Positions 41,295-48,323 of a stretch of 59,921 nucleotides of DNA are shown one piece after another. The notes beneath the pieces are model-generated. The model ran no database searches. It worked only from the letters and a program-made list of their open reading frames with translations, and was not told the origin of the DNA. The position numbers were made by a program, and so were the translations under genes. Location: IMG/VR virus record IMGVR_UViG_3300028800_002273, positions 1 through 59,921 of that record. The stretch is one strand, 5' to 3'. This DNA is from a virus. Position 1 is the stretch's first letter; each line of letters opens with the position of its first letter.

Positions 41295-41731
41295 GTGGAC
41301 AATAAAGCGCGCAACTGTGTCGCCGCGTTTTGCAGTTGTGCTGTGCCATCCGTCAGGCGTGCGCACGGATGTGGTGCAGCGATCAATACACCGTCCCAAA
41401 GTGGCCGTAATGCATCCGCTGCAATGCGTCCAAAGGTGAGAACCACACGCGGCTTATGGTCCGCCAACACCTGCCGAATGTGGTCCCGTTGCGGTGGAAA
41501 TATCTTGTGCGGATTACCCCCTATCTCTCGCGTCGTTTCCTCCCAGAGTATTTGTTCAATCAACTCATCACCAAAGGTCCGGCGCAACCGCCGTCCCGTC
41601 ATGCAGCCCGCGAACAGCACATGCGCCATGAACCGCAGACGATATGGATCGCCATGCCTCTCAATCTGTTTACGCACGCGCTCTGGATCGCGCACCCACA
41701 TGTTCTGTAAAAATGCGACTGCTGGTTTCAT
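41291..41731 (-). CDS. Uracil-DNA-glycosylase-fold protein (phage type)
   Basis: A 146-residue protein. MKPAVAFLQNMWVRDPERVR, HVLFAGCMTGRRLR, PPQRDHIRQVLADHKPRVVL and APHPCAR form a pattern I associate with phage proteins of the uracil-DNA-glycosylase fold. The canonical GQDPYH water-activating motif is not visible, so catalysis on uracil is doubtful. Starts and stops overlap both neighbours by ATGA. It may recognise a modified base rather than uracil. Confidence 0.6.
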   Translation of the reverse strand: MKPAVAFLQNMWVRDPERVRKQIERHGDPYRLRFMAHVLFAGCMTGRRLRRTFGDELIEQILWEETTREIGGNPHKIFPPQRDHIRQVLADHKPRVVLTFGRIAADALRPLWDGVLIAAPHPCARLTDGTAQLQNAATQLRALLST

Positions 41732-42894
41732 CGGAATATTTCCTCCATGATCGGTTGCACGCTTCCGTCCGGGTTCACGTTCGCAAACGGCAGGCTGGCC
41801 AGTGGCTCTGTGCCGTCCCAACGCTCCGGCCAGGTGTTCGCGGCAACCAATTCCTCGATGCGCACCTGTTCCTCCGCGTTGATAAGGTCCACGCCTGCAC
41901 GCGCCTGTATATCCAAAATACGTTCCAAACCGTACCGGCGCGCATCCAGCGTCAACGGGCCCATGCGACATGGATTGGATACCAGCGAGCCATCCTTGCG
42001 CGTTTCCGTGCCGTCTTTGCGCAAACGGTTCTCCGGCTTCTTCAGTTCCGCGTATAATGGGCGCAGCTCCATCAACGGCCGGTATTGTGTCCATTGCGGA
42101 CGTTCGATGATTTGTTCCAATGCGAAATCGCGGCTCGCCAGGTTGCAACCCACGCAACCTGTGCGAGCGTGCGTCTCGAGGTTCTCATCCTGCCCGTAGA
42201 CCGCAGCGATGAAGCTCGTGGAAAATCCATGGTCGGATTGAAAGATGGTGAGCCAATCCCACACATGGCACAGACGCCAGTGCAACAATGGCGCCAGCGT
42301 GTCCGCCACCGCCTCCGGCGTTGCTTCCTGGAACCAGCCCTGTCCGCATTCAGAATTGTTTTTTCCACAGGACATCGCTATGCGCTGGTCACGCACCGCG
42401 CTCTCTCCTATGCGCACGCCTGTCAGCATCAGGAACTTTTGCCCGTATTCATCGCGCAACGATTTCAGCGCCGCTATCATCGGCTCGATCTTCAACTGTG
42501 CTGTACACCAGCGGAAGGTATTAGAGGGCGGCGGCACACCACGCCCGAGCATATAGACGAAGAACCGGTCATCCATCACCGGCATGACGATGCGTGTTTC
42601 GAAACCCTTCGCGCGCACCTCTTCCAAGATCTTCATCGCCGTGATGAACAACGGCGGCAATTCCATACGCGTATCGCTCATCAGGATCGTGAGCGATTTA
42701 GGCCGTTCCACGCGCCCGGTCAGAATCAGGTGAACCACTGCCGCTACCACTGCGGAAGAATCCTTGCCACCGCTGAAAGCGATCGCCCAATGCTCATATT
42801 GCGAACCATAGACCAGCAGGCTCTGCGCGGTCATTTCCAGCGCATCCTCCATTGTCATGCGCCCTGCATCAAAAAGTGTTGGTTGTTTGTTCAT
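41728..42894 (-). CDS. PP-loop ATPase of the PAPS reductase/DndC-like family
   Basis: A 388-residue protein. AFSGGKDSS (residues 40-47) is the PP-loop; GRGVPPPSNTFRWCTAQLKI (Cys130), LTGVRIGESAVRD and TGCVGCNLASRD (Cys247, Cys250) match the layout of DndC and related enzymes, in which Cys residues hold an Fe-S cluster. DndC works with DndA/B/D/E in DNA phosphorothioation, none of which are seen here, so this may be a phage relative with another substrate. The start at 42894 is from an ATGA overlap. Neighbours are DNA-acting genes. Confidence 0.75.
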   Translation of the reverse strand: MNKQPTLFDAGRMTMEDALEMTAQSLLVYGSQYEHWAIAFSGGKDSSAVVAAVVHLILTGRVERPKSLTILMSDTRMELPPLFITAMKILEEVRAKGFETRIVMPVMDDRFFVYMLGRGVPPPSNTFRWCTAQLKIEPMIAALKSLRDEYGQKFLMLTGVRIGESAVRDQRIAMSCGKNNSECGQGWFQEATPEAVADTLAPLLHWRLCHVWDWLTIFQSDHGFSTSFIAAVYGQDENLETHARTGCVGCNLASRDFALEQIIERPQWTQYRPLMELRPLYAELKKPENRLRKDGTETRKDGSLVSNPCRMGPLTLDARRYGLERILDIQARAGVDLINAEEQVRIEELVAANTWPERWDGTEPLASLPFANVNPDGSVQPIMEEIFR

Positions 42895-44018
42895 AATGGC
42901 CCGCCAGCGCTGCTGGCCGTGGGTTCTACTTTCCCGCCAGTGAGCGCTTCGCCAATCGCATTGCGCAATGCATCCGCAGAGGCGCGGCATACTTCGCGGA
43001 ATGCCGCCTCTATTTGTGGCAGGAAATTTTCAAGATTACCGATTGGTACGATACCTTTCAGGCGTTCGATCAATTGTTTCTCTGGATTCTTCTCCATGTG
43101 CGCCGTCAAAGACTGGTTGATCGCCAGCCCCAGCCGGTCCGTGACCTGGTTGAACAACGCTACCGATTTAAATTGTCCATCCGCGATATCCCGTTCGCGT
43201 TGCATCTTCCACAGCTCGTGCTCTTCCTTCGCTGACGTAAAATCTATTCCACCCATACCGGGCAGATCACTTTTACCATCCTTCAAACCCTTAGCCGGGA
43301 TGATCCACCGTTCCACCCATTCGATACATTCGTGCGTATCCCAATAGTTCCCGGCCGCCGTCTTTTCAGGAAACTTGGGCGGCTTCACCCATTTCAATCC
43401 AGTCCCATCCAAGTCGATAAATAACGGTTCCAGCCTCAATCGATGACGCCACTGGTCCAAAGTAGTGGCATCAATCTTCATGGCCAGCCGTCCACGAAAA
43501 TATTCATGCAAAAACGACGCCAAATCCGATTGCCGCGCAATGCGATCAGGGATCATCATGGTGGGGCGAGCGTCCTCGCGAGCCGCTTCCGCCGCCGCAG
43601 GCGAATCGGGTCCAGCGTCACGCTGGCCAAAGAGTTTCGGGCGGTACTTCTCCAGCTTTTTCAACTGCCATTGTTGTATGGGTGATTTTAGCCATTTTTC
43701 AGGATGGTTTAATTTTTCCTCCCATTGATCCAAAGTGCGTTCCCAACCCTCCGCATCCGACTCAAAAAAATCACCCTCCGCAGGCTTATCAGTGGCAGGC
43801 AGATCACTCGCGCCATTCTTCGCCTGTGCAACCCGCCACTTGCGCACCTCTTCCAACTTATAACCGTGCCGCGTCTTCTTCGGAAAAGTAGGGTCCGCCA
43901 TCCATTGTTTTACCAATTCCAGGCTCGCACGCTTTTTCTTTCCACGCGTCATCGGCAAACCCATCAAGCGCGCCAAGCGCTCTGGATTCTTCGCCCAAGT
44001 TGTGGGTTTCTGTGCCAT
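42891..44018 (-). CDS. DNA-binding packaging-type protein (Nu1-like terminase small subunit candidate)
   Basis: A 375-residue protein. Residues 15-65 look like a winged helix (NPERLARLMGLPMTRGKKKR, then SLELVKQW). Residues about 265-340 (EEHELWKMQRERDIADGQFK then SVALFNQVTDRLGLAINQSL) match the helical second half of Nu1-like small terminases. A REP-like repeat encodes residues about 130-155 in frame (DAGPDSPAAAEAAREDARP). The large subunit lies 5 kb away. The ATG at 44018 is preferred over an upstream frame that overlaps the previous gene. Confidence 0.6.
   Translation of the reverse strand: MAQKPTTWAKNPERLARLMGLPMTRGKKKRASLELVKQWMADPTFPKKTRHGYKLEEVRKWRVAQAKNGASDLPATDKPAEGDFFESDAEGWERTLDQWEEKLNHPEKWLKSPIQQWQLKKLEKYRPKLFGQRDAGPDSPAAAEAAREDARPTMMIPDRIARQSDLASFLHEYFRGRLAMKIDATTLDQWRHRLRLEPLFIDLDGTGLKWVKPPKFPEKTAAGNYWDTHECIEWVERWIIPAKGLKDGKSDLPGMGGIDFTSAKEEHELWKMQRERDIADGQFKSVALFNQVTDRLGLAINQSLTAHMEKNPEKQLIERLKGIVPIGNLENFLPQIEAAFREVCRASADALRNAIGEALTGGKVEPTASSAGGPL
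43561..43628. repeat. REP-like element inserted in frame in a coding sequence
   Basis: It combines gcgag-cgtc-ctcgc (43566-43579) and the palindrome ccagcgt-c-acgctgg (43612-43626). The palindrome recurs at 27702 and 47132. The whole 68 bp reads in frame as part of the protein at 42891-44018. Confidence 0.55.
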
Positions 44019-44023
44019 CAGCG

Positions 44024-44371
44024 TTAATCCAGTTCCGCCGGTGTCAGCGGATTTTCCAATGGCATCCACCAGCCGCCGAACACGTCACAATCGATGGCCT
44101 CTTCAATCCCATATTGCCCACGTGCCACAAACGCCTTATCGGAACCACCAGACCACATCACTGAGAGCGGATTGGGCCCGCAATCCGGGTCGCCATTCCA
44201 ATGCCAATACAGTCCCGATTCCTTTGGTGTAGCCTGCGTCCAAGCGCACACCTGCACAATCATGTCCGCTGCTTGTTTGAAAATGTCCGTTCCATCGATG
44301 ATTTGTGCATCCATAGCCAAAAGTTCCGCTACCATTTCGGCTCGGCTGTATATTTTTTTTCGCGTGCTCAT
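44024..44371 (-). CDS. Hypothetical protein
   Basis: A 115-residue protein (MSTRKKIYSRAEMVAELLAM). N-terminal third helical, then a Trp-rich beta part (WHWNGDPDCGPNPLSVMWSG). It is preceded by the duplicated leader (44374-44393). Not recognised. Confidence 0.55.
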   Translation of the reverse strand: MSTRKKIYSRAEMVAELLAMDAQIIDGTDIFKQAADMIVQVCAWTQATPKESGLYWHWNGDPDCGPNPLSVMWSGGSDKAFVARGQYGIEEAIDCDVFGGWWMPLENPLTPAELD

Positions 44372-44373
44372 TT

Positions 44374-44393
44374 AATTCCTGTCTTCCTGGTTT
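44374..44393 (-). promoter_or_regulatory. Duplicated translation leader (copy 2)
   Basis: The 20 bases are identical to 38384-38403 and sit 2 nt from the start at 44371. The shared region continues to the previous gene's stop (TGAATAA). See copy 1. Confidence 0.5.
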
Positions 44394-44399
44394 CTTTAT

Positions 44400-44768
44400 T
44401 CAGACATGCATTGTTCTTGGCGGCCTTGGGAATCCCAACAACATCCACGCCGGATTCCCATGCCGGCGGCTGGCCCGCAGAAGCAACCGGCATCTGCCCA
44501 TTATCCATGATCGACAATCCCGGATGCCTTCCAACGATTCCTCCCGGCCCCACCGGTCGCACGATTCATCTCCTGGCTCGCATTTCTTCCTGAAGTCCTG
44601 CAATGGCGCCAGTTTCCCGCATTCGATCACCAGGTTCGTTTCCGCCGGCTGTATCACCACTATCACGGCGACCACACAAACCTTGCTCTCTTCGATGCCG
44701 CGCTGTATCTCCCGCATCATCGCGTGGTGCGCCGCGAAATGGTGTGCTATGAGAATTCCGGGCATCAT
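44400..44768 (-). CDS. Hypothetical protein
   Basis: A 122-residue protein (MMPGILIAHHFAAHHAMMRE). The first 70 residues include a hydrophobic strand-helix (ESKVCVVAVIVVIQPAETNL); the C-terminal end is Arg-rich and low in structure. The start is uncertain: upstream in-frame Met codons overlap the previous gene. An alternative short frame 44368-44508 ends in the next start by ATGA. Not recognised. Confidence 0.4.
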   Translation of the reverse strand: MMPGILIAHHFAAHHAMMREIQRGIEESKVCVVAVIVVIQPAETNLVIECGKLAPLQDFRKKCEPGDESCDRWGREESLEGIRDCRSWIMGRCRLLLRASRRHGNPAWMLLGFPRPPRTMHV

Positions 44769-44775
44769 AATCGCG

Positions 44776-45045
44776 TCAGGCAGCCCACCAATTACGCGGC
44801 TCATGCGCGTCCATGTATTCCCGCACCGCTTCAATCAACGATTTCTCAAACGCATCATTGCGTGAAATCCCCTCTTCGCGCGCGCGCCTGTCCACCAGTC
44901 TTTGCGCCGATACATCCATGACGATCCCCACCACGTTCACATCATCCACATTCATTTTTCCGTGGCCCGATATCGCGATGACTATGCCCGGCCTCCCCGC
45001 ATTGCTGCTCAAGGCCTGCTGAACTGGTATTTGCAACGCATTCAT
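44776..45045 (-). CDS. Small hypothetical protein
   Basis: An 89-residue protein (MNALQIPVQQALSSNAGRPG). Mixed alpha/beta with an acidic helix at the end (DAFEKSLIEAVREYMDAHEP). The start at 45045 comes from an ATGA overlap with the upstream stop. Not recognised. Confidence 0.5.
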   Translation of the reverse strand: MNALQIPVQQALSSNAGRPGIVIAISGHGKMNVDDVNVVGIVMDVSAQRLVDRRAREEGISRNDAFEKSLIEAVREYMDAHEPRNWWAA

Positions 45046-45260
45046 ACTTTCGCCAGCCGCTTCCGTAATGATGCGAGATGATTCGCCATGCGCAGACATG
45101 TAGCCCGTGCCGGCGGTGTCAGCCCATCCCAGCCTTCCCGCATTTCAACGCTAAAAGCATCGATCTCCGCCACCGTCACTTGCGCATCCGCCTGCGACAA
45201 GATCACCCTGTCCGCCAAAGGCACATAAACACCGCCTGCATTATGATTGCGCCCGTTCAT
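45042..45260 (-). CDS. Small hypothetical protein
   Basis: A 72-residue protein (MNGRNHNAGGVYVPLADRVI) with a strand-rich start and a C-terminal helix (PARATCLRMANHLASLRKRL). The start shares bases with the RNase H stop (TGATG), which sets the N-terminus. Not recognised. Confidence 0.5.
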   Translation of the reverse strand: MNGRNHNAGGVYVPLADRVILSQADAQVTVAEIDAFSVEMREGWDGLTPPARATCLRMANHLASLRKRLAKV

Positions 45261-45673
45261 CAGTGTCCAAACCTCGCTACGTTCTCCACCCGACTCCGCC
45301 AATGGATGCTCCAAAATCCCCATTTGCTCAGGTTGTTCCGCACCATCGCGCAAAACTCCTTCAGATGCTGCTGATGCGTTTTGTGCCGGCCCGTTACCTG
45401 ATGCTGCACCAGCGTGCTATCGGTATAGATCATCAACCGTTTCGCCTTTTTCTCCTTCACCTGTTGCAACCATACCAACGCATTCAAGAGCGAGAGATAT
45501 TCCGCCGAATTGCTGCTTTCCACCCGCACCCCATCGAAACGGAATTTTAATTCCTTCCGGTCCACGCCCGAGCCCACGACCTCCCACGACCCATAACAGC
45601 GCAACGTGGGATTAAATCCGCCATCGAAATAAACCTCGATCACCGGCAACTTCAATTTTTCATCCAGGCTCAC
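45260..45673 (-). CDS. RNase H-like nuclease
   Basis: A 137-residue RNase HI-type protein. VYFDGGFNP (first Asp), SSNSAEYLSLLNAL (Glu), LMIYTDSTLV (second Asp) and RVENVARFGH (final residues near the last Asp/His place) follow the family order. The N-terminus begins at GTG in a GTGA overlap with the radical SAM stop. Removes RNA from RNA/DNA hybrids, probably primers. The last acidic ligand is replaced by Asn in ENVARFGH, so activity should be tested. Confidence 0.75.
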   Translation of the reverse strand: MSLDEKLKLPVIEVYFDGGFNPTLRCYGSWEVVGSGVDRKELKFRFDGVRVESSNSAEYLSLLNALVWLQQVKEKKAKRLMIYTDSTLVQHQVTGRHKTHQQHLKEFCAMVRNNLSKWGFWSIHWRSRVENVARFGH

Positions 45674-46758
45674 AGCACCACTGCCCCTTTCTCCCGCCGC
45701 GACTCCCACCAATCCCGCGTGCCTTTGGTCACGTATTGCATGAAGCGCAGTTTCGTCTGCTCCGTGACCATCGCATCTATCATAATGGGGTTTGCAGAGC
45801 CTAAATGGATGACAGCTATTCCAGAAATTGGCTTGGGTGCGTAAACGGCGGCATGTGCCTCAAACGTGGCGCGCGCATATGCCTCCCAGACCGTCTTATC
45901 GTTTGAAACGTGGTGCAGACGCCTGCAATCATCCTGGAACCCGGACTTGGCCAGCGCCTTCAACGTCCGGTCAAAACTCTCGCCCCGCAGGTTGATCACC
46001 TCCGCCCAAACATGCTCGCAGCGGTCCACGCGGATCGCCGCCGCCATCTCTTTGGCGAATTTTGAATAATCGTCCTGTGGAAGAGACGGGCAGATCATCC
46101 CGAACGTCCGGTACCCGTTGTCCTGTAACCAATGCAGCGATTGGATACGCTTCGATACCAGCGGCGTGCCCTCTTCGAACGCGGAAGCCAGTTTGTCATC
46201 CAATGTGCCAGTGGAGACGCCGTAGATGATACGGCGATGTGGTTCAGATTCGCGGGGCAGTTCGCATTTGTTGGCCCATAAATCGTCTAATTCTTGCGCG
46301 ATCTTCGGCAACAGATTCGACTTCGATAACAACCGTATGTCCCAGTTCGTCAGCTCGAGAATCGTCTTGCAGATTTCCACCGTCTCGCGCACCAGGTCCA
46401 TATTCCCCGCCACGTCCACCTTGGGGCTCGAATAAATCACCTTGCGCGCCTGCCGTTCCGTCTCCGGCACACCGAGTAACTGCTTGCGCAAGATATCTAC
46501 TGGCTTTTCGTACCGTATCACGACGCCCAGATGCCCATCCGCCGGGTATTGCACACCATGCGCACGCATCCAGGGCCCACGCTTGCGCTCCATATCCGGC
46601 ACATAGCAGAACGCGCATCGATACACACAACCGCTCCCCGTCGTGAACGTCATCCCATCGCACAACAATTTCTTGTCGAAGTGACTTTCAAAGTTGATGA
46701 CCGTCTTGGCCGGCACGGTAAACACCAGCTTGCCATTCATGATTGGGCGTTCGCTCAT
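45670..46758 (-). CDS. Radical SAM enzyme (SPL-like)
   Basis: A 362-residue protein. GSGCVYRCAFCYVPD (residues about 48-62) gives the Cx3Cx2C cluster motif of the radical SAM family. SSPKVDVAG, WDIRLLSKSNL and IIYGVSTGTLDD follow as in spore-photoproduct-lyase-like members. The start at 46758 is set by ATGA overlap. It may act on nucleic acids, as spore photoproduct lyase does, and its neighbours fit that; the exact reaction is unknown. Confidence 0.75.
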   Translation of the reverse strand: MSERPIMNGKLVFTVPAKTVINFESHFDKKLLCDGMTFTTGSGCVYRCAFCYVPDMERKRGPWMRAHGVQYPADGHLGVVIRYEKPVDILRKQLLGVPETERQARKVIYSSPKVDVAGNMDLVRETVEICKTILELTNWDIRLLSKSNLLPKIAQELDDLWANKCELPRESEPHRRIIYGVSTGTLDDKLASAFEEGTPLVSKRIQSLHWLQDNGYRTFGMICPSLPQDDYSKFAKEMAAAIRVDRCEHVWAEVINLRGESFDRTLKALAKSGFQDDCRRLHHVSNDKTVWEAYARATFEAHAAVYAPKPISGIAVIHLGSANPIMIDAMVTEQTKLRFMQYVTKGTRDWWESRREKGAVVL

Positions 46759-47123
46759 AAGAACTTCCTCCCGTTCGCCACGCGCAAGAGCACATCGCAA
46801 TGGCATGGCTCTGACAGTGGACACCAACACGCCAGATTTTTGCCGCGCAATTCCCGGCGAATCTCCATTTGAAATGAAATCCGCGTCGAGAGATAATCGA
46901 TGAACCGGCCCACGGCGGCTTCGCGGCTGAAACAAACTCCATGAATCGGATCCATCATATCCGTTGGATCACCCGCTGGCTTGTGAACCTTAAACGGATT
47001 TCCCCACCTGCTCGGGCGCGAACAGTTCACCGCCGCCAGGCCATTGAACCCCAACGATACACGTTGAAGATTAAAGTGTTTTTGCCGCGATAACTGTATC
47101 CGGGATGGCTTTGCTTTTTTCAT
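46755..47123 (-). CDS. DUF4326-family protein
   Basis: A 122-residue protein. NCSRPSRWGNPFKV, LRGKNLACWCPLSEPCHCDV and LLRVANGRKF match DUF4326 (RPSRWGNPF ... LACWC ... CH.DVLL.AN). Its Cys/His set suggests metal binding; the biochemical role is unknown. A palindrome (47132-47146) occupies the ribosome-binding position. The GTG at 47141 is an alternative start. It is directly upstream of the radical SAM gene, an association I recall from other phages. Confidence 0.8.
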   Translation of the reverse strand: MKKAKPSRIQLSRQKHFNLQRVSLGFNGLAAVNCSRPSRWGNPFKVHKPAGDPTDMMDPIHGVCFSREAAVGRFIDYLSTRISFQMEIRRELRGKNLACWCPLSEPCHCDVLLRVANGRKFL

Positions 47124-47131
47124 AATCGGAT

Positions 47132-47146
47132 CCAGCGTCACGCTGG
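47132..47146 (-). repeat. Palindrome at the ribosome-binding position of the DUF4326 gene
   Basis: ccagcgt-c-acgctgg is followed on the minus strand by 8 nt (atccgatt) and ATG at 47123. The match to the element at 27702-27715, including spacing, is close. Confidence 0.55.
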
Positions 47147-47785
47147 TATGCCAGCGGTAGCTTTCCTCAATCTCTCCGCCTCCAAAATCTTGTCTTTCAC
47201 CGGTTGCGCCTCCGTCAAAAATTCATCCAGCTTTTCCACCGGCCACCGGTCCATGGATTCCTCCGCCTCGAGTTCTTTCATCGTCACCGTCACGGCGGCG
47301 AATTTGCTCACGATATCGCTGAACCAATTACGCGCCTGCGGACTCTGCAGCGCACGGCGTTTTGGCGCATCCGCCAGGCCCATCATCTGGAAAGCCAATT
47401 GCAATTCCGGCTTCACCGCCTTCATCTCTTCCCGCGTCTGGATCGCCGCCGGCAGGTGATTCGCGATCGTCACGCAACCGCGGATATGCTCTATCGTCAT
47501 TTCCTTGGGCAAAAACGGCATCAACTCCTTGCGGCAAAACTCCAGGCCTTCCACGGAGAAAACCAACTGCTCGCGTCCACAGGCGATGTTCAACTGGTCA
47601 CCGGCCGCGCGCAGATTATTCAGCACCATGATCTCCAATTCGCCGATGTTCATGGCGCCGTGCTGTGCCTTGGTGAAAAACGTGAACGCGCGCTCCGCAC
47701 AGGCCCGTCGCTCATTCTTCGTCATCGCATGTGCGCGCTCGTTGTATGTTAGGTCGGTCTTTTGTTCCGCGATTTCTGTGCTCAT
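47138..47785 (-). CDS. Hypothetical helical protein
   Basis: A 215-residue helical protein (MSTEIAEQKTDLTYNERAHA). It has Lys/Glu-rich ends and a compact centre (EHIRGCVTIANHLPAAIQTR). Overlaps the helix-turn-helix gene upstream by ATGA. Not recognised; may be a regulator or DNA-pairing accessory. Confidence 0.55.
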   Translation of the reverse strand: MSTEIAEQKTDLTYNERAHAMTKNERRACAERAFTFFTKAQHGAMNIGELEIMVLNNLRAAGDQLNIACGREQLVFSVEGLEFCRKELMPFLPKEMTIEHIRGCVTIANHLPAAIQTREEMKAVKPELQLAFQMMGLADAPKRRALQSPQARNWFSDIVSKFAAVTVTMKELEAEESMDRWPVEKLDEFLTEAQPVKDKILEAERLRKATAGIPA

Positions 47786-48315
47786 AATTGTTTCTTAAGT
47801 TGTTTGTTTCTGGCGTCAGTCATATTTTTCCGGGCCTGCTCATTCCGTTGTCCCTGGTCGATCGGCAGGTCCATCTTCTTGCGGAAATGGTCCGCGCATT
47901 TGCCCACCGTCTGTTTTTTGAATCCCGTCTTGCGCCCCAGCTCCGCCACATTGTTCGCACCTGCCGCCGTCCGGATGCCCAGCACCAGGCAGATTGCCTT
48001 CGTGCTCATCAACGCCTGCTCCAACGTTTTCTGGTTTTCCTGGTACGCCACCAACAAATGAAATGCCTTGCGATACTTCGCATCTAACTGACGTAGCGAA
48101 TCCAGGCCTGCAGGGACCGCTCCAGCGGACTGGCCCGCCGCTGATGGACACGGTGAAAACGCCTCCACGATCTCATCGATCAATTCCAACACCTCCACTT
48201 TCGGAAGCTCCAACCGTGCGCGTAACATCTCGATCACTGCCTCAGTGGATTCCTCCGGTGCCTCTTCGCTTTGTGCACCACCAAATTTCCTTTCCTCTGT
48301 TTCGATTGATTCCAT
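47782..48315 (-). CDS. Helix-turn-helix protein
   Basis: A 177-residue protein. Residues about 125-160 (NNVAELGRKTGFKKQTVGKC) have a helix-turn-helix look. An N-terminal acidic helix follows the start (MESIETEERKF). Residues 60-80 (PSAAGQSAGAVPAGLDS) are encoded by REP-like DNA at 48124-48143. The start at 48315 is 8 nt from the methyltransferase stop. May regulate the operon. Confidence 0.55.
   Translation of the reverse strand: MESIETEERKFGGAQSEEAPEESTEAVIEMLRARLELPKVEVLELIDEIVEAFSPCPSAAGQSAGAVPAGLDSLRQLDAKYRKAFHLLVAYQENQKTLEQALMSTKAICLVLGIRTAAGANNVAELGRKTGFKKQTVGKCADHFRKKMDLPIDQGQRNEQARKNMTDARNKQLKKQL
48124..48143. repeat. REP-like palindrome in coding DNA
   Basis: cagcgg (48124-48129) and ccgctg (48138-48143) enclose actggccc-like DNA. 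The stem core ggactggc is also the stem of the hairpin at 26614-26639. Confidence 0.4.
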
Positions 48316-48323
48316 GGGTGGTT

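Noticed and set aside
41728-42894. Complete Dnd phosphorothioation operon
   Set aside because: Only a DndC-like gene is present; no DndA cysteine desulfurase, DndD or DndE was found on either side.
44368-44508. 46-codon minus frame ending in ATGA with the next start
   Set aside because: Its last codons come from the duplicated leader that also occurs at 38384-38403, so the overlap is probably accidental; kept only as an alternative.
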